Below are positions 1 through 7,560 of a stretch of DNA of 64,000 nucleotides, piece after piece. Position numbers and translations under genes: made by a program. Each line of letters starts with the position of its first letter. Position 1 is the stretch's first letter. The notes beneath the pieces were generated by a model. The model ran no database searches and was not told the DNA's origin. It saw only the letters and a program-made list of their open reading frames with translations. This DNA is from Poindextera sp036494815 (GTDB lineage Bacteria > Pseudomonadota > Alphaproteobacteria > Caulobacterales > Caulobacteraceae), in the NCBI GenBank assembly GCA_036494815.1, contig DASXNV010000013.1, positions 1-64,000 of the forward strand, in the 5' to 3' direction.

Positions 1-150
1 TGGGCCTCCGATCCGGTCCTGGATGGCCGCATCCAGCACTTCCAGAACGCACGCCTGGTGAATTTCGAAGGCGCCGGCCACTGGGTTCACCACGACAGGC
101 TCGACGATTTCATGCGTGAGGCCGACGCGTTCCTCGCCGACCAAGCGTAG
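1..150 (+). CDS. alpha/beta hydrolase, C-terminal end (partial)
   Basis: The window opens inside a gene in frame 1; the 49 visible residues end at a TAG. The segment GAGHWVHHDR carries the usual catalytic histidine of the alpha/beta-hydrolase fold, followed by a closing helix of the kind that packs against the core. Substrate cannot be told from this fragment. It is convergent with the response-regulator gene, with only three bases between the stops. The family call is fairly safe; everything upstream is outside the window. Confidence 0.7.
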   Translation, partial: WASDPVLDGRIQHFQNARLVNFEGAGHWVHHDRLDDFMREADAFLADQA

Positions 151-153
151 GGT

Positions 154-801
154 CTAAAGCAAGTTCAGCATCCTCGCCTTGACCGACGCCTCGGTGCGAT
201 TGCTGGCGTTGAGACAGTCCAGCACGTGGGCCAGATGAGTTTTGACCGTCGACGGGGCGAGGTCGAGCGTGCGGGCGATCTCCTTGTTGGATCGGCCCTC
301 GGCGACCAGGCGCAGCACGTCCAGCTGTCGGTCGGTCAGGCGTTCGCACAGCATGGCGGCCGCGTCGCGCTGGGGCGGCGTGCCGCCGGTGTCTATACGG
401 GAAGCGGCGATATCGGCTAGGCGCTGCGGCAGGTAGCGTCCGCCGACGGCGATCAGGCGCAGCGCAGCTTCGATGATGGCGCTGCTGGCCGTCTTGGGCG
501 CAAAGCCGGCCACCCCCCGATCGAGAAGGTCGAGCAGCAGGGCGTCGTCCTCCGTGCCGGTGACGATCAGCACCGGCATGCCCGGAGCCGCCTGCATGAT
601 GCCGTCGATCCCGGCGAGCGGGCCAGCGCCGGGCATCATCAGGTCCGCGATACAGAGCGCGTGCCCCTTGGCCGCCTCCGCCCAGGCGCTGGGGAAATCG
701 CCGACCTCGGTGATCTGGGCTTGCGGCCAGGCCAGCCGCACGGCGCCGGCCAAGGCTTCCCGCACCAGCACATGGTCGTCACAGACGAGACAGGTTTTCA
801 T
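154..801 (-). CDS. LuxR/NarL-type response regulator
   Basis: A 215-residue two-domain response regulator. The receiver domain (about residues 1-120) has the acidic pair in CDDH near residue 8 and the likely phospho-acceptor D53 in ADLMMPG. A LuxR-type helix-turn-helix fills about residues 148-212 (LTDRQLDVLRLVAEG, SNKEIARTL, STVKTHL). It should bind DNA as a phosphorylated dimer. Its ATG lies inside the 3' end of the upstream histidine kinase gene (23 bp overlap), so the pair is translationally coupled and very probably cognate. Target genes are unknown; the divergent secreted-protein gene beyond the kinase is one candidate. Confidence 0.93.
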   Translation of the reverse strand: MKTCLVCDDHVLVREALAGAVRLAWPQAQITEVGDFPSAWAEAAKGHALCIADLMMPGAGPLAGIDGIMQAAPGMPVLIVTGTEDDALLLDLLDRGVAGFAPKTASSAIIEAALRLIAVGGRYLPQRLADIAASRIDTGGTPPQRDAAAMLCERLTDRQLDVLRLVAEGRSNKEIARTLDLAPSTVKTHLAHVLDCLNASNRTEASVKARMLNLL

Positions 802-2200
802 TCGGCGCCTTTGAAGGATCTATGGTCAGGGATGAAGCGCGCGTAATTGTCGGCCTGCGAGCCATCGGAAATTGCAGATAGAAGGCCGCGCCTTTCAGCC
901 AGCGCGGATCGAGGCCGGCCTCGCCGTCCATCAGGCCGGCGATCCGCCGCACCGAGGAAAGCCCGAGCCCGAATCCGCTCCTGGCCGCCGCTTGCGAGTT
1001 CAAACCGCGATAATAGTCGTCGAAGATATGTCTCGCGTCGCTGCGTCCCACGCCCACGCCATCGTCGATCACCCACAGCCTGACAGCCGCGCGGCCGTGC
1101 CGCCGAGCGGCGACGAGGACGCGGGCGCCGCCGCTGTGCTGGATCGCGTTGTTGACCAGGTTGCCGAGCGCCCGCTCCAGCAGCACCGGATCCAGCATCA
1201 GGACGTAACGGGTTTCCAGCGGCCTGATGCTCAGGCCCGCAACCCTGGCGGCGGGCGCATATTGCGCTGCGATCCGGGCGATCAGGGGCGAGAGGGGGAC
1301 CCGGGAGGGATAGGGCTGGACGGCGTCCGCCTCCAACCGCAGGTGGCTCAGCATGTGCGACAGCAACTGGTCGGCGGAGGCGAAGGCCCGGCGCACGCCG
1401 TCGGCGGCCTTGGCCCGCGCGGCCTCGTCGCGTGCGCCTAGCATCTGATCGAAGAACAGGCTGGCGGCCTGCAGCGGCTGGCCGAGGTCGTGCGAGGCGG
1501 TGGAGATGAAGCGCGTCTTGGCGTCCCGTTCGGCCGCCACCGCCGCCAGCATCCGCTCGAGCGCCTTGGCCGCCGCGTCGCTGGCCAGCCGGGCCGCCAC
1601 GGTTTCGCGCACGGTGTGCCGCACGGTGTCGCTCAGGAAGAACATCACACAGGCGAAGCCGAAGACATAGGCCGCCATCAGGTCCGCTTGCCGATCGCCC
1701 CGGGTGACTAGGAACACCACCGTCGAGCCCAGCACCGAGATGACGCCGATGCGGATCACCAGCGTGTTTTCCGGACTGCAGATGATCTGAGTTGGAATAT
1801 TGCCGACCAGGAGCAACATGATCATGAAATCGATCTCGTTCGACGGCTTGGGCAGATAGGCCAGCACGCCCCAGATCAGCCATACACACATGGCGTCGGC
1901 CCCGATCATGATCACGCGTGCGATGGCGCCCCAGATCCGCACGCCCTCGCTCGGCGTGGGCCGCCGCAAGATCAGCGCGACGTCGGCGATCACCCAGGCT
2001 GCGACGAAGACGCTGGTCGCCACGGCCAGCGGCAGGATGCGCCCAGGCGCGAGCGGAGCCAGGACGACGTAGCAGAAGACGACGGCGATGGAGAACAGGA
2101 TCAGCGACAGCACGCCCGCCAGGACCACCGGACGCAAGGGATGGGTGACCGCGAAATCAGTCGCGGAGGTATCGAAGTCGGCGTCGGCTTTGGTGACCAT
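779..2200 (-). CDS. membrane sensor histidine kinase
   Basis: A 473-residue kinase. About six hydrophobic segments occupy residues 20-190 and form an integral-membrane sensor with no large periplasmic domain. A HisKA domain follows with the H box STASHDLGQPLQA (H237), then an HATPase domain with N box (NLVNNAIQH), G1 (VIDDGVGVG) and G2 (GFGLGLSSV). The reading frame stays open upstream to about 2893, but that extension has no family resemblance and runs into the divergent gene. The ATG at 2200 has a clear AGGAG about seven bases ahead; an ATG at 2248 is the alternative. It overlaps the response regulator by 23 bp and should phosphorylate it. The signal sensed is unknown. Confidence 0.9.
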   Translation of the reverse strand: MVTKADADFDTSATDFAVTHPLRPVVLAGVLSLILFSIAVVFCYVVLAPLAPGRILPLAVATSVFVAAWVIADVALILRRPTPSEGVRIWGAIARVIMIGADAMCVWLIWGVLAYLPKPSNEIDFMIMLLLVGNIPTQIICSPENTLVIRIGVISVLGSTVVFLVTRGDRQADLMAAYVFGFACVMFFLSDTVRHTVRETVAARLASDAAAKALERMLAAVAAERDAKTRFISTASHDLGQPLQAASLFFDQMLGARDEAARAKAADGVRRAFASADQLLSHMLSHLRLEADAVQPYPSRVPLSPLIARIAAQYAPAARVAGLSIRPLETRYVLMLDPVLLERALGNLVNNAIQHSGGARVLVAARRHGRAAVRLWVIDDGVGVGRSDARHIFDDYYRGLNSQAAARSGFGLGLSSVRRIAGLMDGEAGLDPRWLKGAAFYLQFPMARRPTITRASSLTIDPSKAPNENLSRL

Positions 2201-2323
2201 GCGGGCTCCTGGTCCCTCTGGATACATGGCGGTCGTTTGCGCGGTCATCCCCCATCCGGCTCCCCCATCTGGCCGATGGCGGGGCCGCGATTGCAAGCGT
2301 AAACCATAACGTGGGTCGCCGAA

Positions 2324-2373
2324 CGGTGATCTGCGGGGCGCCTTCGGGCGGCCGGCGCCCATACCGATCACCG
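2324..2373 (+). promoter_or_regulatory. leader hairpin overlapping the ribosome-binding site of the next gene
   Basis: Outer arms CGGTGATC (2324-2331) and GATCACCG (2366-2373) are perfectly complementary. Nested inside are GGGCGCC (2336-2342) and GGCGCCC (2354-2360), also perfect. The 3' outer arm runs into the CCGGAG that serves as Shine-Dalgarno for the ATG at 2384. If this folds in the transcript it would sequester the ribosome site. It could instead be a DNA operator between the divergent kinase and secreted-protein genes. Confidence 0.45.
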
Positions 2374-2383
2374 GAGTCAGGCC

Positions 2384-4021
2384 ATGGCGACGATCAAGTG
2401 GATCAACGGCAAATCCGCGTCCTATCTGAGCACGACCGGCTGGTCTGGGGGCGTGGCTCCGGGCGCGGCCGACACGGCGGTCATCAGCAGCGCCGGCGAC
2501 GCCGCGCCGACCAAGAGCGGCCAGTTGCTGGTCCCCGCGACCGGGAGCAGCAAGGCCTATTTGGCGGGCCTGACCCTGGACACCCTGACCCAGCATCAGA
2601 CGACCAATACCGCCGGCGTCACCGAAACCTATTTCACGACGCTCGCTCCGAGCCAGGTCCCGGCTGGCGAGACCGTTTCCGGCGGCGTCATCGACCTGAT
2701 CGCAGGCGGGAGCGAGGCTGCGCTCTATCTGCAGAACTCGACCCTTGGGGCGAAGACCACCCTCAACGTCAACGGCGACGCCTATGTCTCCGCCGGCTAT
2801 TCGGACACCCTGGCTGGCGCGATCAATATCGGCCTGCCGTTCAGCGTCAACGGCGTGGCCCAGCCGCAGCCGAAGGCGGACGCGTTCGGCCACACCAGCG
2901 CGTTATATCTGGACCTCCAGGCCTGGGGCTCATGGACCGGCGCCAATGTCCCCGCCAGCTACATCCCCGGGATCAACAACACTGGAACCATCACCATTGG
3001 CGGCGGCGCCGCGATGATGGTCGCCATCCATGCCGAAACCGCCAGCCTGCTCAAGACCGGCCTGAAAACCGAGACATCGCTGCCGCCGGAGTCTTCGCAG
3101 TTCGACAACAATGGCGCCATCAAGGTCGAGGCGGGCGGCCTGTTCAACAGCTACGTCACCAACGGCAACGGCATTGGCCAGATCGTCAACAACGGAACAT
3201 TCTACATCCACGGCGGCAGCGGCAAGCTGACCGAGGCCGTCTTCGCCACCAACGTCACTGGCCATGGGCTGATCAACCTGCAGGGAGACACCCAGACCAA
3301 TCCGGCTCAGACCGTGGCCCAGTTCGACGCCCAGGTCGCCGGGAACAGCTTCCTCATCAATGACGGCGGCCTGCTCCTCCAGCCGGGTCAGTTCGACGTC
3401 AAGTCGTCCGGTTTCACCTACAGCGGCGGGACGGTGACCTTCGGCGGCCACAGCGGCATATTGGAGATCATCGCCCCGATCGAAAACACGGTGGCCAAGC
3501 TGTTCGGCGACACCATCGCCGGTTTCGAGTCCGGCGATACGATCAATCTGCACTACTATATGATCGCCACCGGGACCTGGTCCCAGCAACTGGTCTGGAC
3601 CCAGTCGACACATACGTTGCAGCTGTACAATGTGCTGACCAACGGCGGCGTTCAGACCAAGTCTTTGGAAGCCTCGTTCACCGTGTCCGGAACCTATGCG
3701 TCGTCCAGCTTCCACGTTTCGAACGCATCCTGGAACGGCGAGGTCGGCTCGGCCGCCAGCCTGGTCATCTCCACGACCCAGACTTCGGCCACTGCAGCAG
3801 CAACGACGGCGACAACCTCCGCTGTGGTCGGCATGGTCTCGACGGACGTGGCCTCCGGCGACCAGGCCACGCTGGCGAGCCACCTGGCCCCGGACAGCCT
3901 AACGGCGACCTTCGCCCCGGCCGCGGCGCACACCGGGATCGACATGCCACACCTCGACTACGGTCCGACGCTCGGCGCTCTGGACGCTCCCAGCTTGCAC
4001 GACCACGGGGCGCTCCTCTGA
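2384..4021 (+). CDS. large secreted beta-repeat protein, unknown function
   Basis: A 545-residue protein rich in Gly, Thr, Ser and Ala; I see no cysteine. The N-terminus has the pattern W-x-n-W-SGGVAPGAADTAVI, common at the start of beta-helical surface or adhesin-like proteins. The middle is built from repeated short beta-like units with NNGTF, GLINLQGD and SGGTVTFGG turns. Residues about 370-390 read GDTIAGFESGDTINL, a phrase seen in type I-secreted repeat proteins, followed by an Ala/Thr linker and a short hydrophobic end (ALL). There is no Sec signal peptide, which fits C-terminal-signal (type I) export. GGAG lies eight bases before the ATG. Function and export route are inferred. Confidence 0.65.
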   Translation: MATIKWINGKSASYLSTTGWSGGVAPGAADTAVISSAGDAAPTKSGQLLVPATGSSKAYLAGLTLDTLTQHQTTNTAGVTETYFTTLAPSQVPAGETVSGGVIDLIAGGSEAALYLQNSTLGAKTTLNVNGDAYVSAGYSDTLAGAINIGLPFSVNGVAQPQPKADAFGHTSALYLDLQAWGSWTGANVPASYIPGINNTGTITIGGGAAMMVAIHAETASLLKTGLKTETSLPPESSQFDNNGAIKVEAGGLFNSYVTNGNGIGQIVNNGTFYIHGGSGKLTEAVFATNVTGHGLINLQGDTQTNPAQTVAQFDAQVAGNSFLINDGGLLLQPGQFDVKSSGFTYSGGTVTFGGHSGILEIIAPIENTVAKLFGDTIAGFESGDTINLHYYMIATGTWSQQLVWTQSTHTLQLYNVLTNGGVQTKSLEASFTVSGTYASSSFHVSNASWNGEVGSAASLVISTTQTSATAAATTATTSAVVGMVSTDVASGDQATLASHLAPDSLTATFAPAAAHTGIDMPHLDYGPTLGALDAPSLHDHGALL

Positions 4022-4025
4022 TAGG

Positions 4026-4601
4026 TCATCCGGTGGTGGGGCCAAGATTAAACCGCACACCCAATTTCGCCTTGTAGCGTCCGCTCGCCAGAGTCTGCGA
4101 AGGGGCTAGCGCCGCACGGCTCAGGTCGTTTCCGGCTGAGACAGGGTCCGAGGATCTACGTAGCTCAACCTTGGTCCGTTGCAGCATCAAACCCAGCAGT
4201 TGAACGCCGCCGTTCATCAGCAACGCTCCGTCCTCTGTCTGCGTTAGATTCATCACCACCCGGGGGGCGGCGATTTCTGCGCCGGCGCCCAACGGACGAT
4301 CGTAGATCAGGCGGACCGCCTCGCCGACAGGGCGCGCTCGAAGACGCGAACTGCGATGGGCGTCAAAGCCGTGAATGTGGCCGCGTGCGTCGAACTCAAC
4401 GGTCCAGTTGCGCTGCAAGAGCCTGCCATCGGCATAGCGCACCGTCTCATCCAGGAGCAGCACGTCCGCGTCCATCGACCATTGGCCGCGAAATTCGACT
4501 GAGAAGGTCCTCAGCGGGCGGCCTGTCCACGCAGTGACCACGCCCTGGCCAACCAGCACACCCAGAAACAGACTGCGGAGCTCAATCGACGTGCGTGACA
4601 T
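4026..4601 (-). CDS. DUF3833 family protein
   Basis: A 191-residue protein matching the DUF3833 pattern: an early TGRPLRTFSVEFRGQW block, DETVRYADGRLLQRNW, and later PRVVMNLTQTEDGALLMNG. Members are small envelope-associated or lipoprotein-like proteins with a lipocalin-like beta barrel; none I know of has a firm biochemical role. Here the N-terminus has a short hydrophobic stretch (SLFLGVLVGQGVV) but no lipobox. It converges on the secreted-protein gene with four bases between stops, so the two are not co-transcribed. Function unknown. Confidence 0.7.
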   Translation of the reverse strand: MSRTSIELRSLFLGVLVGQGVVTAWTGRPLRTFSVEFRGQWSMDADVLLLDETVRYADGRLLQRNWTVEFDARGHIHGFDAHRSSRLRARPVGEAVRLIYDRPLGAGAEIAAPRVVMNLTQTEDGALLMNGGVQLLGLMLQRTKVELRRSSDPVSAGNDLSRAALAPSQTLASGRYKAKLGVRFNLGPTTG

Positions 4602-4920
4602 GGGGCCCTTGTCTGATCGTCTTTCTACGGTCGGCGACCGCGCCGAAGATCTGGATTGAGCAGCGCCTAAAGGGATATAGTTTTAAAGACGAACCATATA
4701 TGCGGCCGAGGGTCGCGCCGGGCCGACCGGCCGAACCCGCAAGGCTCGTCGTGAATGGTCCGATGGGCCGAATCGCCCCCCCGGCGCGGCGGCGCCTCTT
4801 CAGGTCACATTCCCCGAAATGCAGATCTTCTGTGATGGAATGCGACATCAAAGGTTACGGCACATGCAATGCCAAATTGTTCGTTAACGGTGTTCTCTCG
4901 TTGAACAGTCAAGTGGTGTC
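4602..4920. other. intergenic stretch without a recognisable gene
   Basis: About 320 bases between the DUF3833 gene and the response regulator. Short open frames on both strands show no family motif and no ribosome-binding site. The DUF3833 promoter should lie near its left end. The AT-rich part (4835-4920) is the likely promoter region of the response regulator. Confidence 0.5.
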
Positions 4921-4939
4921 TCACATACAATGTATGTGA
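4921..4939. promoter_or_regulatory. perfect palindromic operator-like site upstream of the response regulator
   Basis: TCACATAC (4921-4928) is followed by a three-base spacer and GTATGTGA (4932-4939), its exact complement. An 8-3-8 dyad in the AT-rich promoter region is typical of a dimeric repressor or activator site. It spans the first ATG of the downstream reading frame, which argues that this ATG is not the translation start. Confidence 0.5.
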
Positions 4940-5028
4940 CATCGAAAAATTCAGGCGACACACATGATTTAGGAGTGAATATTGTAGAGGTGGGTGAGTA
5001 CGCGGATCCTGGGAAGGGGAGTGCGCCG

Positions 5029-5454
5029 GTGGGGGGTGAAACGCTTGCAGGCTTGCGGCTGCTCGTCGTCGAAGACGAAGCGCTGATCGCCTTGACCCTT
5101 GAGGACATGCTTTTCAACCTGGGATGCACTGTCGTGGGTGTCGCCGGCACGGCGGCGCGCGCCATGGCGCTGGCGGCGGACAGGTCCCTGCCGATCGATG
5201 GTGCGATCTTGGACGTCAATCTCGGCGGCGAAACGGTATACCCCGCTGCGCAACGACTAATGTGCCGTGGCGTGCCGTTCGTCTTTTGCACGGGCTATGG
5301 CAAGGCGGGCATCGCTGCTGAGTTCGCGCATGTCCCGACATTGGACAAGCCCTATTTCGAGGACCAGCTTCGAGAACTGATCATCGCCGGGTTGATCGCC
5401 CCCATCCAGCATGGTCTCGCCAGTGGCGGCCTCGAACGGCCATGCCCCGAATAA
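5029..5454 (+). CDS. single-domain FATGUY-type response regulator
   Basis: A lone receiver domain, about 141 residues from the GTG at 5029. It has LLVVEDEAL at the start, GAILDVNLGG with the phospho-acceptor Asp, and VPFVFCTGYG, which fits the F-x-T-G-(G/Y)-Y signature of FATGUY receivers, followed by the conserved Lys in LDKPY. In alphaproteobacteria such receivers act in the general stress response as phosphate relays or sinks for HWE-type kinases, or as receiver domains of PhyR. No output domain is present. The frame is open back to an ATG at 4930, but that codon sits inside a palindrome and has no ribosome site; GGGGAG precedes the GTG at 5029 by seven bases. No kinase gene is adjacent. 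Confidence 0.85.
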   Translation: MGGETLAGLRLLVVEDEALIALTLEDMLFNLGCTVVGVAGTAARAMALAADRSLPIDGAILDVNLGGETVYPAAQRLMCRGVPFVFCTGYGKAGIAAEFAHVPTLDKPYFEDQLRELIIAGLIAPIQHGLASGGLERPCPE

Positions 5455-5530
5455 GCTGGTTTGGCGCACGTTCGCGCATATCAACGTGACCGGTTCTGCG
5501 CAACTAGGCCCGCCGCCCATGGAACCGAGG

Positions 5531-5553
5531 CGCCCTCCGGCCTGTTGAGGGCG
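5531..5553 (+). terminator. stem-loop after the response regulator
   Basis: CGCCCTC (5531-5537), a nine-base loop and GAGGGCG (5547-5553) form a perfect 7-bp stem about 75 bases past the response-regulator stop. There is no U-run after it, so it is at best a weak or Rho-assisted terminator. Confidence 0.3.
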
Positions 5554-5575
5554 TATCCACATCGGTTGGTTCGAG

Positions 5576-6427
5576 ATGGCAGGGTCGATGAGACTGGAGT
5601 CAAATGATCTGACGGCGGAGCGGAACAAGGCGGCGCCCGCGCCGGTCGCCGACCAATTATCGTTCCGCGACCTGCAGCAATCGGTCGCTGACGCTCTCGC
5701 CGAAGCCTTCGAGGCGCCTGGCCCCCATAGCCGCGACTTGGTCTGGATCTCTCAGGCAGACGCGGTTCGGAGCATCCGACCGCAGCCAAGGAGCAGGCCG
5801 ACCCTCTTGCCAGTGGCGGCGGGCGCCGTGCTGGCGGTCGCCGGCCTCCTCGGCGGCGCTTATCTGTCCCAGCGTCAGGTCGGATGGGGTCATTCGCTGT
5901 CGCTCGCCTTCCAAGCGCCCATTCACGGGCCAGCGCCGACGCCCAGACAGCCGGTCAGTCCCACCCCGCCGCCGCCCGCCGCCCCCGAACACGAGGCCAG
6001 CGCCGCGTTAGTCCCTATAGCCCCAATGGCTCCGATTGTTCCGATTGCTCCGCCATCAATTGCTCCGCCATCATCCGCCGCCAACACCGTTCCAGTAGCC
6101 ACGATCGGTTCGCGCCAGCGCCAAGGGGATCAGGAACTGCGCGGGCTCATCTCCGACTGCGATGGGCGGGGACCGTGCGACCGCCATACGGTCGCGCGTG
6201 CGGATCGGCTCGTGGTCGCCGCCTTCGCCCAGGCCGAGCGGTCAGGCGTTCCCGGGTCGTCCCTGTCTGAGTTTCGCAAGCGCTGGGACGATCTGCGCAA
6301 CAACGGGATGGACTCGCCACTGATCCTAGTGGGCAACTACGCCCTTCTCGTCGATGATCTGAACCGGTCCAGCCGTTCGGCGCGGCCGCCAAGGTCACAC
6401 CAATCAAGTCCGGACTCTGAGCCCTGA
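5576..6427 (+). CDS. one-TM protein with proline-rich linker, unknown function
   Basis: A 283-residue protein I cannot assign. Residues 1-70 are cytoplasmic and polar, with a helical ADALAEAFE segment. One transmembrane helix spans about 76-97. A Pro/Ala/Ile-rich linker follows at about 115-165, with repeats such as PIAPMAPIVPIAPP. The globular tail at about 170-265 holds CDGRGPC and a helical ARADRLVVAAFAQAERSG region. The topology suggests N-inside with the tail in the periplasm. It ends just before the phosphatase gene, so the two are probably co-transcribed. ATG 5576 and ATG 5588 are both possible starts; neither has a good ribosome site. Confidence 0.6.
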   Translation: MAGSMRLESNDLTAERNKAAPAPVADQLSFRDLQQSVADALAEAFEAPGPHSRDLVWISQADAVRSIRPQPRSRPTLLPVAAGAVLAVAGLLGGAYLSQRQVGWGHSLSLAFQAPIHGPAPTPRQPVSPTPPPPAAPEHEASAALVPIAPMAPIVPIAPPSIAPPSSAANTVPVATIGSRQRQGDQELRGLISDCDGRGPCDRHTVARADRLVVAAFAQAERSGVPGSSLSEFRKRWDDLRNNGMDSPLILVGNYALLVDDLNRSSRSARPPRSHQSSPDSEP

Positions 6428-6459
6428 AAACGCCCTGGACGAAACGGAGGGCCGCCGCC

Positions 6460-7212
6460 ATCGGCCGAGACCCTGACAGACGGCCAAGCGCGGGCGGTCA
6501 GCTTGTCTATGTAGTCGGAGATGTGCACGGCTGCTTTGATCTGATGGTGAGGCTGTTGGCCAAGGTCGCCGTCGATAGCCGCGAGCGGGCCTATGGACGG
6601 CGGCCGGTCCTGATCTTCTGCGGAGACTATGTGGACCGCGGGCCTGACTCCGCCAAGGTGGTGGAGGCCGTGATCCAATTGCAGCGGCGCACGGATTTCG
6701 ATGTGCGCCTGCTTAAGGGCAATCACGAGCAGGCCATGCTCGATTTTCTGCGAGACCCGGTCGGGGCGGCGGCCTGGTTCCGCTTTGGCGGATTGGAAAC
6801 GCTCGTATCCTACGGGGTGAAGTTGGAGGATGAGCCCCTGGACGAAGGCCTCATCCTGGCCCGGGATCGATTACTTGAGCATATGCCGGCGACGCACCTG
6901 AATCTGCTGCATCACCTGGAGCTGATGATGATCGTCGGCGACTACGCGATCGTGCATGCCGGCCTTCGTCCGGGTGTCGACCTCGAGCGCCAGTCGGAGG
7001 AGGATCTGCTTTGGATCCGCGACGAATTCCTCGACGGGGACCGGCCGTTCGAGAAGGTCATCGTTCACGGCCATACCTGGACAGGCATCGCGCCCCAAGT
7101 CGGGCCCCATCGCATCGGGGTCGATACCGGCGCCTATCAGACCGGAGTCCTTACCGCCGTGCGACTGGACGGGCAGGACATCACCTTCCTCCAGGCGAGC
7201 CTGGCGGCCTAG
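6460..7212 (+). CDS. PPP-family metallophosphatase (no canonical start codon)
   Basis: A calcineurin-like phosphatase of the PrpA/ApaH type. All metal-binding motifs are present in order: GDVHG, GDYVDRG, GNHE, VHAG and HGHTW. Likely substrates are phospho-Ser/Thr proteins or diadenosine polyphosphates. After the in-frame TGA at 6418 no ATG, GTG or TTG occurs until the GTG that is itself the Val of GDVHG (6523), which cannot be the start. The upstream frame reads QLVYVVGDVHG, as family members do. The best ribosome site (GGAGG 6446-6450) points to an ATC at 6460; a CTG at 6424 is the other option. A sequencing error or a recent start-codon loss is also possible. Confidence 0.75.
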   Translation: MGRDPDRRPSAGGQLVYVVGDVHGCFDLMVRLLAKVAVDSRERAYGRRPVLIFCGDYVDRGPDSAKVVEAVIQLQRRTDFDVRLLKGNHEQAMLDFLRDPVGAAAWFRFGGLETLVSYGVKLEDEPLDEGLILARDRLLEHMPATHLNLLHHLELMMIVGDYAIVHAGLRPGVDLERQSEEDLLWIRDEFLDGDRPFEKVIVHGHTWTGIAPQVGPHRIGVDTGAYQTGVLTAVRLDGQDITFLQASLAA

Positions 7213-7235
7213 GCTTGACGCCGGGGCTCGGTGGC

Positions 7236-7448
7236 TCAACCATCGTCCAGGGTGAAGCCCACCTTCATGAGAACCTGGTAGCGAGAAACCGTCCCATCGT
7301 TCACCTCGCCACGGATCTGCGAGACCTCGAACCAGCGTACGTTCCGGATCGTCCGGCTGGCGCGCTCCAGAGCGCCTTTGATGGCGTCATCGACACTGAT
7401 TGAGGATGTGCCTGTCAGCTCGACAAGCTTATAGACGTGATCGCTCAT
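7236..7448 (-). CDS. dodecin
   Basis: A 70-residue flavin-binding dodecin. It follows the family pattern closely: VYKLVELTGTSSISVDDAI, RASRTIRNVRWFEV, and RGEVNDGTVSRYQVLMKVGFTLDD. The Trp in WFEV is the residue that stacks on the flavin. Dodecins form hollow 12-mers that store or buffer riboflavin, FMN or FAD in the cytoplasm. GAGGAG precedes the ATG. It is convergent with the phosphatase and may be co-transcribed with nothing else, as the EF-G-like gene on the same strand lies 112 bp downstream. Confidence 0.95.
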   Translation of the reverse strand: MSDHVYKLVELTGTSSISVDDAIKGALERASRTIRNVRWFEVSQIRGEVNDGTVSRYQVLMKVGFTLDDG

Positions 7449-7560
7449 CCTGTATTCTCCTCAGCACAGCTTGGTGAAATCTCCGCGCAAGGAGCTCCAC
7501 TCATTTCCTGCTCGGACATCTCAGGTCGTTTTCTTGCATAAAATTCAAGAACCTCTAGGG

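Noticed and set aside
2201..2893. N-terminal extension of the histidine kinase frame
   Set aside because: Arg/Gly-rich chance sequence overlapping the divergent secreted-protein gene; a good ribosome site and the first TM helix support the 2200 start.
2311..3883. Long alternative frames over the secreted-protein gene (2311-3363 plus, 2930-3883 minus)
   Set aside because: Shadow frames of the 2384-4021 gene; repetitive GC-rich composition keeps them open.
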